This document shows, one piece after another, positions 52,447 to 59,199 of a DNA stretch of 64,000 nt; within the stretch, counting starts at the first letter, position 1, and every line of letters begins with the position of its first letter. The translations under genes were made by a program, and so were the position numbers. Source of the stretch: JAOZPE01 sp964601275 (GTDB lineage: Bacteria > Krumholzibacteriota > Krumholzibacteriia > JAJRXK01). The stretch covers positions 62,001 through 126,000 of the forward strand of contig CAZRMV010000006.1 of the NCBI GenBank assembly GCA_964601275.1. The letters are read 5' to 3'. The notes beneath the pieces were generated by a model that saw nothing but the letters and a program-made list of their open reading frames with translations, was not told the DNA's origin and ran no database searches.

Positions 52447-53025
52447 CTACATTCCGATGGCCACGTCGGTCGCGGGCTGGCCCACCTGTGCCGTCAGGCC
52501 AAACTTGAGAACATCGATGTCACCGATCCTGCCTCGCTCGATGAAGTCGAGATCGATGGCGCGGTAGTTGTCGCTGGTGATCTGATCGCGCATGAAATCG
52601 GCGATGAGGAAGTTGCTGAACGTGATTCCCTCCAGGCGGAGGCTGGTGTTCCCCACTTCCTCGTACAGCGTCAACCAGGTGTTCTCCGGCATATGACGGC
52701 TGAGTTCGCTCATGAGTCGCACCCGGAAATACCGGTTCTTGTCGAGCATCGTGATGGCATCCAGCCGTTTGTCCACCTCGTCGCGTTCCTTGGTCAGCTG
52801 CTTGATCCGCGCGATCTGCGGTGCGAGGCGCTGCGCCTCTTCTTTCGCAACCTCGATCTCCTTCTGGAGCTTCACCACCTGACCGTGCTGGAGGACGCCG
52901 AGCACCACACAGAGTGCCAGCAACCCGATTGCCACGAAGACGGGAATGAAACTCGCCACCGGCGGCAGCTTGATCTGTACGCTCCTGGGTACTTCGTCCT
53001 TGGGCAGGAGATTGATGCGAATCAT
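52447..53025 (-). CDS. pilN: PilN inner-membrane protein
   Basis: 192 aa. The N-terminal MIRINLLP is the conserved cytoplasmic peptide that binds PilM. One membrane helix (about 25-45), coiled coil (about 48-85) and a periplasmic ferredoxin-like domain. ATGA overlap with pilM. Confidence 0.93.
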   Translation of the reverse strand: MIRINLLPKDEVPRSVQIKLPPVASFIPVFVAIGLLALCVVLGVLQHGQVVKLQKEIEVAKEEAQRLAPQIARIKQLTKERDEVDKRLDAITMLDKNRYFRVRLMSELSRHMPENTWLTLYEEVGNTSLRLEGITFSNFLIADFMRDQITSDNYRAIDLDFIERGRIGDIDVLKFGLTAQVGQPATDVAIGM

Positions 53026-54092
53026 TGCTTGTCCCCCTGGGTGCGAAGACCAAGCCCGACTCCCACGGTCAAGAGAGGCGCGAGAGCGTCCACGTCCTCG
53101 TTGGCAAAGACTTCGGGCTCGTAACCGACCCCGGAAAGCGGGTCTCCGATTTCGACCTCATACTGACCGTGCTCGGCGAGCAGATCCTGCAGGCCCGGGA
53201 ACCGGGCGCCGCCGCCGCTGAGAACGACTCGATCGATCGATTCCGCGTCACCCGAGGTGCGCAGGTAGGAAATGCTGCGATCGATTCCGGTGGAGAGGTC
53301 TTGCGCGACGCTACGGACGATCTCGACCAGGCGATCGGCATCGGCTTCGTCCACCTTCTCCGGGTGGGCGACGAAATCGCGCGCCTCGTCGAAGCTCACT
53401 CCGAACTCCTTCTGGAATTCCTCCACGAGCCGATTCGTTCCCACGTTCAGGTCGCGGGTGAAGTACGGGGTTCCGTTCTGGATCACGCAGATACTTGTGA
53501 CGTCGGCACCGACGTTCATCAGGCCGACGACGTCTTCGCTCGGACCCCCGTTGGTGGCCTCCCAGGCGTTCTGGACCGCGAACGCGTCGACGTCGACGAG
53601 GACCGGCCGCAGATCCGCTTCACGGATCAGTTCGGCGTGGGACTGCACTGTCTCCTTCTTGGCCGCCACCAGGAGAATCTCCATCTGGTTGGCGCCGATA
53701 TCCTCGCGGACGATCTGGAAGTCGAGGCAGATATCGTCGATGTCGAAGGGAACATGTTGCTCGGCTTCCCAGAAGATGGCCTCTTCGGCATCGGCGGAAG
53801 CCATCTTGTCCATGATGATCTTCTTGACGATGACCGATCGGCCGCCGATGGAGGTGGAAACATCATCGTCCTTGATGTCCGCTTGATTCACGCACTCGCG
53901 GATGGCTTCCACCACCATTTCGCGGTCCATGATTTCACCCTCGACGATGGCGTCGGGCATCAGCTCGATCATCGCGAAGTTCGTGATGATCGGTTGTTCA
54001 CCGGTATGATCGATACGCAGGCACTTGACGATGTTGGATCCGATATCCAATGCCACCGTCGCCTTGCTGCGCTTGCGAAGAAGCGAGATCAT
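53022..54092 (-). CDS. pilM: PilM actin-like cytoplasmic protein
   Basis: 356-aa FtsA/actin-like ATP-binding protein. VALDIGSNIVKCL at the phosphate-1 site, LMNVGADVTSICV at phosphate-2 and VVLSGGGARFPGL at the adenosine site. It recruits PilN at the cytoplasmic face. The start ATG at 54092 is preceded by GGAGG; a longer in-frame start at 54230 would cover the leader and the predicted sigma-54 site, so it is rejected. Confidence 0.94.
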   Translation of the reverse strand: MISLLRKRSKATVALDIGSNIVKCLRIDHTGEQPIITNFAMIELMPDAIVEGEIMDREMVVEAIRECVNQADIKDDDVSTSIGGRSVIVKKIIMDKMASADAEEAIFWEAEQHVPFDIDDICLDFQIVREDIGANQMEILLVAAKKETVQSHAELIREADLRPVLVDVDAFAVQNAWEATNGGPSEDVVGLMNVGADVTSICVIQNGTPYFTRDLNVGTNRLVEEFQKEFGVSFDEARDFVAHPEKVDEADADRLVEIVRSVAQDLSTGIDRSISYLRTSGDAESIDRVVLSGGGARFPGLQDLLAEHGQYEVEIGDPLSGVGYEPEVFANEDVDALAPLLTVGVGLGLRTQGDKQ

Positions 54093-54436
54093 GGAAGTTG
54101 CCGACCTCCAGCTGCCTGGCGCGCTTTCCGCCCCCCCGAAGGGCACGGTGGCGCAACTCAGTCCAAGTTCGTGGGCCCCGTGGGGGGACCGCCCCACGAG
54201 GTTGTGCGATTCCCTGCGGGTCAAAGGCAAGCGTCATGCCAAGCCACGGATTCGGGCGAAGCTGCAACTCCTTGGCCGGCAAGACATTACAATCGAGGCC
54301 GAAGATCCGTCCGCGCGGCGGAGCGCCCTGGGGCCGTCCTGCACGCCTTTTCGCATCCTGCACGCAGGACGGGAAAGTCCGGGGAGTTCCGGGGTGGAAG
54401 TGGTCAGAGGAAGGCAAGATCCTCGTGAGGCTGCGC
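54093..54436. other. Intergenic region between pilD and pilM
   Basis: 344 bp without a convincing gene. It contains the predicted sigma-54 promoter at 54226-54241, and a 7-bp stem (54179-54185 with 54192-54198) in the pilM leader. Alternative hairpins built on repeated CCTGCACGC segments lie at 54336-54370. No further structure is recognised. Confidence 0.7.
54226..54241 (-). promoter_or_regulatory. Predicted sigma-54 promoter of the pilM-N-O-P-Q operon
   Basis: Minus-strand TGGCATGACGCTTGCC fits the -24/-12 consensus TGGCACG-N4-TTGC, with GG and GC at exact spacing. The start codon of pilM lies about 130 bases downstream. PilR, an NtrC-type activator, is encoded in the locus. Confidence 0.65.
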
Positions 54437-55249
54437 CTAGACACCCAACCCGCTGGCGCGCAGATACCAGGAGATCAGCTCCTGGCCGAAGAAAACCACC
54501 ACCAGCGACGCCGCAGAGAGGAAGGTTCCGAAGGCGATCCGGGAGCTCCCCTCCTTGCCCGAGACGGCGATTCCCCAGACCGCGCCCAGCAGGGACCCCA
54601 GGAAGATGACCAGGAGCGCGGGAACCAAGCCCAGGAAGGCCCCCACGGCCGCCATGAGCTTGATGTCGCCTCCCCCCATGGCCGGGATCCCCCGGCGTTT
54701 CTCCCAGAGAACGCCGACGAGCAGGAGGATTCCTCCAGCGCCCAGAGCCCCGACCAACGAGCGAAGCAGGCCCGGGCCGGTCACCGGAGAGAGCGCGAGG
54801 CCCAGGGCGAGAAAACCGAGACTGATCGAATCGGGGATGATCATGAACTGCCAGTCGATCACCGCGACGGCGGCCATCGCGGCCAGCAGCGAGAAGTACG
54901 CGACGGCGTCCAGGGAAACGCCGTAACGCCAGAGGCAGGCCACCGCCAAGAGTCCCACCCCGAGCTCCATCAACAGGTAGCGGGCGGAAATGGGAACGGA
55001 GCACCAGCGGCACCGCCCCCGCAACAGCAGCCAGGAGACCAGGGGAAGATTCCACCACGGAGGAATGCGGTGGCCGCACGCCGGGCAGGAGGAAGGAGGA
55101 GTGACCACCGAGAGTCCCCGGGGAACGCGATGGACCACCACGTTCAGGAAACTTCCGACACATGCCCCGAGCCAGAAGACGAAGAGGTAGAGCCAGACGG
55201 GGGGAACCACCGACAGCACCTGGACCAGTTGAGGCCCCGCCTCACGCAC
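54437..55249 (-). CDS. pilD: Prepilin peptidase / N-methyltransferase PilD
   Basis: 270-aa membrane aspartyl protease that cleaves and methylates prepilins. CPAC (55-58) and CRWC (80-83) form the zinc site of the methylase half. Catalytic aspartates fall at 132 (in IDWQFMIIPD) and 195 (in GGGDIKLM). About eight hydrophobic segments. Start GTG at 55249, with AAGGAG before it, overlapping the upstream gene by 8 bases. It processes the two prepilins of the locus. Confidence 0.95.
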   Translation of the reverse strand: MREAGPQLVQVLSVVPPVWLYLFVFWLGACVGSFLNVVVHRVPRGLSVVTPPSSCPACGHRIPPWWNLPLVSWLLLRGRCRWCSVPISARYLLMELGVGLLAVACLWRYGVSLDAVAYFSLLAAMAAVAVIDWQFMIIPDSISLGFLALGLALSPVTGPGLLRSLVGALGAGGILLLVGVLWEKRRGIPAMGGGDIKLMAAVGAFLGLVPALLVIFLGSLLGAVWGIAVSGKEGSSRIAFGTFLSAASLVVVFFGQELISWYLRASGLGV

Positions 55250-56036
55250 CCTTCTTCTCCTTCTTCGCCCCCGGAACCTTGGTGTTCTTCTTGATCTCCT
55301 TGAGGTCCTGGATGCCGGGGTCGACCTTGTCGCCCAGGATCCGGCGCCGCTTGATCCAGATGGGAACCGGGCCGTCTCCTCGGATCGCCGCCTCCAGTTC
55401 CCTCACCTTCCTGAGAGCATCTTCGCGCTGGTACTTGTCCGAGGTGGTCTTTGCGATGGTGCGATACAAGACCAGACTGATTTCCAGCTCTCCGGCACGT
55501 CCGGATACGAAGGCGGCGAAGCGCCGGGGAAACTCGGGAGCATTGGGAACGTCAGCGGCCCGCTTGAACCAGTGGAATGCTTCTTCATCGTTCATGCAGG
55601 TGACGTACTGGATGAACCCGGCTTCGAACGGCAACCACCATTCCTCGGGCATCGCCCGCATCCCCAACTCGAGGAAGGCGATCCCCTCCTCTGGATTGCC
55701 CAACTCCTGGGACATCACGAGGGCCGGAAAGCGGTATCCTTCCAGGAACAGGGGATCGAGGGTGACGATGGTCTTCGCGAGTTGCTCGAAGAATTCCAGC
55801 GAGTGCTGTCCCTTGCGGCTCTCTCCGTAGTAGAGGATCAACTTCAACCAGAGAGCATCCGCCACCAGTTGATCGTATCCGCAGGAGGCGATCTTCATCA
55901 CCTCCGGCTGCGGGAGATAACGAATGGTGTTCTCCACCGAGTGCTCCTGGTGGTCGCGCGCCAGTTTCGACGCGAATCCGCTGAGCACGATCAACACCAG
56001 GGTCAATCCAAGAGCCCAACGACCGGAGATCTTCAC
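55242..56036 (-). CDS. Membrane-anchored TPR-like protein of the pil locus (PilG position)
   Basis: 264-aa protein. A single N-terminal membrane helix (about 6-24) followed by TPR-like helices (LADALWLKLILYYGESRKG, LELGMRAMPEEWWLPFEAGF, AFHWFKRAADVPNAPEFP). GTG start at 56036 with GGAGGG upstream, overlapping the permease stop as GTGA. In Myxococcus, pilG occupies a comparable position beside the ABC genes; homology with PilG is not established here. A Lys-rich tail (KEIKKNTKVPGAKKEKKG) ends the protein. It could link the ABC transporter to the pilus machinery. Confidence 0.72.
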   Translation of the reverse strand: MKISGRWALGLTLVLIVLSGFASKLARDHQEHSVENTIRYLPQPEVMKIASCGYDQLVADALWLKLILYYGESRKGQHSLEFFEQLAKTIVTLDPLFLEGYRFPALVMSQELGNPEEGIAFLELGMRAMPEEWWLPFEAGFIQYVTCMNDEEAFHWFKRAADVPNAPEFPRRFAAFVSGRAGELEISLVLYRTIAKTTSDKYQREDALRKVRELEAAIRGDGPVPIWIKRRRILGDKVDPGIQDLKEIKKNTKVPGAKKEKKGA

Positions 56037-56800
56037 TTGAAATCCCTCCGGCTGAAGATCCATGAGGCCACGATCAGGCAGAGAGTCGAGTAGAGCAACG
56101 CGTAGACCCCGGCCCAGATGAGGTGGGCGGAATGGATCGGCAGCCCGTGGACCGCCGCGTTCCGGATATTGAAGAGTTCCAGATCGGGCAGGATCCAGCG
56201 GATCGCATCCATGGCCACCACGGTTCCCTGGTTCCCCGCGAGCTTGGCGAAGGTCTGCAGATCGCCCAGGGTGTGGCCGGCGACGAAGACCCCGAGGGTG
56301 AAGAGGCTGGTGAGGACCGGGGTGGTGAACGAGCTGAAGAGCATCACCACCGCGGTCACCACCACCATCTCACAGACCGACGTGTACAGGGACTTGATGA
56401 ATGCCGGATCGAAGGAGGTCGGAGTGACCCACACCGCCAGGAAGAACAAGACGCTCATGCTGGCCATGATCACCACCAGGGTGACGAGCAAGCCCAGGTA
56501 TTTTCCCAGCATGTAGTCGGTTCGGGTGATGGGCTTGCTGAGCATGGTCATGATGGTCCGCTTGTCGATTTCCTTGTGGACCATTCCGCTGCCCATGAGC
56601 ACCACGATCAACAGCCCGAAGATGCTGATGGAGGACAGACCGACATCGGCCACCATCTTGGTCTGCGCCCCGACGGTCAACGGGCTCAGGACGATCGAGG
56701 ACGCCACGAGTAGAACCCCGAAGGCCCCCACCAGGGTGAAGATCCGGTCACGAACCGCCTCGCGGAAGGTATTCCGCGCAATGGCCACGATTCCCATCAT
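56033..56800 (-). CDS. ABC transporter permease of the pil locus (PilI-like)
   Basis: 255-aa ABC-2-type permease with six predicted membrane helices (helix 1 at about 18-40; others at about 53-73, 100-124, 144-168, 172-192 and 230-250) and the conserved GSGMVHKEIDKRTIMTMLSKPITR loop segment, in the CcmB/NosY/ABC-2 style. TGATG overlap with the ATPase gene. Likely the counterpart of M. xanthus PilI. Substrate unknown. Confidence 0.8.
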   Translation of the reverse strand: MMGIVAIARNTFREAVRDRIFTLVGAFGVLLVASSIVLSPLTVGAQTKMVADVGLSSISIFGLLIVVLMGSGMVHKEIDKRTIMTMLSKPITRTDYMLGKYLGLLVTLVVIMASMSVLFFLAVWVTPTSFDPAFIKSLYTSVCEMVVVTAVVMLFSSFTTPVLTSLFTLGVFVAGHTLGDLQTFAKLAGNQGTVVAMDAIRWILPDLELFNIRNAAVHGLPIHSAHLIWAGVYALLYSTLCLIVASWIFSRRDFK

Positions 56801-57819
56801 CAGTGCACCTCCTGCACGTCCCGAACCGCCTCGACCACTTCATCGGTGGCTTCCCGCATCATGGAGGAGTGCTCAGGGATCGGCGGTTTCCCGCCTGGTT
56901 CGCTGATTCCGATCTCTTCCAGGAAGATCTCCTCGAGCGAGGATCGCAATGGCTCCACCCGCAGGAGCTTGCCTCCCCCGGAGAAGACCGTCTGCAGAAC
57001 CTCCGGAAGATCCTGTTCGTGTTCGACGGAGATGCTCGCCAGGTCGCCGCGGGTCTGTACCGGGTAGCCCTCGCGTTCCAGCCGTTCCCGGGCGGACGGA
57101 GCGAGCTGGCGGCACCGAACCGCCTTGGCCGCTCCGGCTCCTTCGAGCTGTCGCATCTCCACGATCCGTTTCAACCGGCCGCCGTCGATGATCGCCACCC
57201 GGTCGGCGAGACTCTCGACATCGCTCAGGATGTGCGAACTCATGAAGATGGTCTTGCCCCGCTCCTTCAGATCCTTCAGCAGGGAGCGGATCTGGTGACG
57301 CCCCACCGGATCCAGTCCGCCCATGGGCTCGTCGAGGATCAACAGTTCCGGATCGTTCACCAGGGCCTGGGCCAGGCCCATCCGCTGCAGCATCCCCTTG
57401 GAGTAGGTGCGCAGCCGGCGACCCGCGTTCTCGCGCATTCCCACCATCTCCAGGACTTCCTCGACCCGACGGCGGCTCACCGGGCGGGACATGCTGTGCA
57501 GATCGGCCACCAGGTAAAGGAACTCCCGACCACTGAGATGGTCGTAGAACCATGGGTTCTCCGGGAGATAACCGAGGCGGGCCAATCCCTTCGGATCGCC
57601 GGCGCTTCGGCCGAAGACCTCGATCCGGCCCGCATCGACCCGGATCAGGCCCAGCAGGGCCTTGATGGTGGTCGTCTTCCCGGCCCCGTTGTGCCCCAGA
57701 TAGGCCAGGGTCTCCCCCCGGCGGAGCCGGAGGTCGATTCCCCGGAGCACGGGCTTGCGCTTGCGCAGGAATTCGGAGCGGTAGCTCTTGTGGACGTCCT
57801 GAAGCTCGAAGATGCTCAC
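56800..57819 (-). CDS. ABC transporter ATPase of the pil locus (PilH-like)
   Basis: 339 aa. Walker A GHNGAGKT, signature YSKGM, Walker B LLILDEPMGGLDP and H-loop SSHILSD. Start GTG 57819 with AAGGAG six bases upstream; an in-frame GTG at 57924 would place the sigma-54-like sequence inside the gene and has poor spacing. Followed without gap by the permease. In M. xanthus, PilH and PilI ABC proteins are required for pilus formation; that role is inferred here from order. Confidence 0.85.
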   Translation of the reverse strand: MSIFELQDVHKSYRSEFLRKRKPVLRGIDLRLRRGETLAYLGHNGAGKTTTIKALLGLIRVDAGRIEVFGRSAGDPKGLARLGYLPENPWFYDHLSGREFLYLVADLHSMSRPVSRRRVEEVLEMVGMRENAGRRLRTYSKGMLQRMGLAQALVNDPELLILDEPMGGLDPVGRHQIRSLLKDLKERGKTIFMSSHILSDVESLADRVAIIDGGRLKRIVEMRQLEGAGAAKAVRCRQLAPSARERLEREGYPVQTRGDLASISVEHEQDLPEVLQTVFSGGGKLLRVEPLRSSLEEIFLEEIGISEPGGKPPIPEHSSMMREATDEVVEAVRDVQEVH

Positions 57820-57907
57820 GATCGGCTCCTTTTCGATCCAGTCTTCCGGCTGAGATGGTCGAAAACCGGCCGTCTCGGGCGAGAGTTCGCCTTCGGGAGA
57901 GACATTT

Positions 57908-57923
57908 TGCAGGATGGATGCCA
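57908..57923 (-). promoter_or_regulatory. Predicted sigma-54 promoter of the ABC/pilD unit
   Basis: Minus-strand TGGCATCCATCCTGCA has GG and GC at the -24/-12 spacing, with three mismatches to consensus (positions 6, 7 and 12). The downstream GTG start lies about 90 bases away, the same geometry as at pilA. Confidence 0.5.
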
Positions 57924-57969
57924 CTTCTCCACGCGCCTTTGGACCCCAGCTCCCGGACGATCGGAGGGC

Positions 57970-58413
57970 CTACTGGCCGCTGGTGAGAACGATCAAGGCT
58001 CCGTCGATCGGGTCCCGGCCGATGCCGTCGATGGTATATCCCACGTTGACCCCATTCTGGATAACCGCCACGTAGCCGGTCTCCCCGGCCCGCGCCGCCC
58101 GGGCGCCGAACTGGGGCTCGGTCACCTGCTTGGTGAAGGGATTGGTGAGAAGATGGGCCCCCGGCAACAGGTCCTTCAGTGTGCCGCCTCCGTTGGGAAG
58201 AGCATCGTTCCCGTCGCTGTAGACTCCGTTGTTGCGAACGGCGAAATCCTCGGCGGCGAGCTGGACGGTATGGCAGTTCACCTTCACCGCCCCCTCCTTG
58301 GCCGTCGCCTGCATGGAAAGCCAGTTGGAGAACGCCATGGTCGCCAGGATTCCCATGATCACCATGACGATCATCAGCTCGATGAGAGTGAATCCTTCGC
58401 GGGACTTGGGCAT
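57970..58413 (-). CDS. Type IV prepilin, second copy
   Basis: 147 aa. ATG at 58413 with a 7-residue leader MPKSREG, then FTLIELMIVMVIMG, the class III prepilin motif with Phe1 and Glu5, and a long N-terminal helix. The C-terminal half carries CHTVQLAAEDFAVRNNGVYS, parallel to the upstream pilin. Contains a single cysteine near the helix end, conserved with its neighbour. It may be a minor pilin or an alternative major pilin. Confidence 0.88.
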   Translation of the reverse strand: MPKSREGFTLIELMIVMVIMGILATMAFSNWLSMQATAKEGAVKVNCHTVQLAAEDFAVRNNGVYSDGNDALPNGGGTLKDLLPGAHLLTNPFTKQVTEPQFGARAARAGETGYVAVIQNGVNVGYTIDGIGRDPIDGALIVLTSGQ

Positions 58414-58439
58414 GGGAGTGGACCTCGTTGCGGACAATC

Positions 58440-58475
58440 GGAAGAGCCGTGCGAGGGACCCCGCACGGCTCTTCC
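58440..58475 (-). terminator. Strong stem-loop between the two pilin genes
   Basis: Perfect 14-bp stem (58440-58453 with 58462-58475) with an 8-base loop in the 95-bp space. No clear U-run follows on the minus strand (GATTGTCCGC), so it may stabilise the upstream pilin mRNA and limit read-through to the second pilin. Confidence 0.7.
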
Positions 58476-58508
58476 AGTTGAACCTCTCTCCGTTAGGAGA
58501 TGGGGATC

Positions 58509-58943
58509 CTACTGACCGCTGCTCAGGGTGATGACCAGAGCGGTCTTGCCGAAACCGGTGATGGTGTAGCCGACGTTGGTGTTGTTCTGGGCAATCACCT
58601 GGTAGCCGGTCTCACCGGGATTGGCGGCCGCCGCATCCACGGGCTCCGTCTGGGCCTTGGTGAACGGGTTGGTCAGACGAGCCTGGCCGGGCAGCAAGTC
58701 GATCAGCGTCTCATTGTTGCCGTTGGGCAGGGCATCGGCGGTGTTCGTCGGATAGACCCCGTCGTTCCGCACACTCCAGTCCTCGGCGGCGAGCTGGACG
58801 GTGTGGCAGTTGGACTTGGTCGACGCCTCCTTGGCGCGGTCCTGCATCGAGATGAAGTTCGGGATGGCGATCGCGGCCAGGATACCGATGATCACGACGA
58901 CGATCATGAGCTCGATCAGGGTAAAACCGGAGTTGTTCTTCAC
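58509..58943 (-). CDS. pilA: Major type IV prepilin PilA
   Basis: 144 aa. GTG at 58943 is the start, with AGGAGG eight bases upstream; a TTG 27 bases earlier is less likely. Leader of six residues MKNNSG, then FTLIELMIVVVIIGILAAIAIPNF, with Phe1 and Glu5. The rest has the same CHTVQLAAEDWSVRNDGVYP block as the other pilin. It has its own sigma-54-like promoter and is preceded by a pilR terminator, suggesting the major subunit. Confidence 0.93.
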   Translation of the reverse strand: MKNNSGFTLIELMIVVVIIGILAAIAIPNFISMQDRAKEASTKSNCHTVQLAAEDWSVRNDGVYPTNTADALPNGNNETLIDLLPGQARLTNPFTKAQTEPVDAAAANPGETGYQVIAQNNTNVGYTITGFGKTALVITLSSGQ

Positions 58944-59025
58944 TTTCTTGGCCTCCTTGAGAGTTTCCAACCCCCGAGCGCGGATCGCCGGGGAGTTCTG
59001 GGTGAGTTACGGCTGCCCGGTCCAC

Positions 59026-59041
59026 AGCAGAGGGCGTGCCA
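59026..59041 (-). promoter_or_regulatory. Predicted sigma-54 promoter of pilA
   Basis: Minus-strand TGGCACGCCCTCTGCT has a perfect -24 half (TGGCACG) and a -12 half with one mismatch (CTGCT for TTGCT), spaced correctly. The pilA start lies 83 bases away. PilA transcription from sigma-54 under PilR is well established in Pseudomonas and Myxococcus. Confidence 0.75.
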
Positions 59042-59096
59042 ACTGCCAGTATCCCTCGGATCGCCCCAAGCCGTTGATTCCTTGACACTTGGAAAT

Positions 59097-59117
59097 CCGG
59101 ACGGTGGATCCGTCCGG
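59097..59117 (-). terminator. Terminator downstream of pilR
   Basis: 8-bp GC-rich stem (59097-59104 with 59110-59117) with TGGAT loop, extended by A-T pairs, followed on the minus strand by ATTTCC. It insulates the regulatory genes from the pilA promoter. Confidence 0.5.
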
Positions 59118-59199
59118 GTTTCCCATGCTTCCCTGGATGCGCACTTTGCAGCTTCCGACTGGCATCGCGCCACGCACCGCCGGGCGCTCAACCGTCGAA

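Noticed and set aside
54368..54386. GGGAAAGTCCGGGG, resembling the 5' signature of RNase P RNA
   Set aside because: The remaining conserved RNase P elements are not found, and the plus-strand continuation runs into pilD within about 60 bases, leaving no room for a 350-base RNA.
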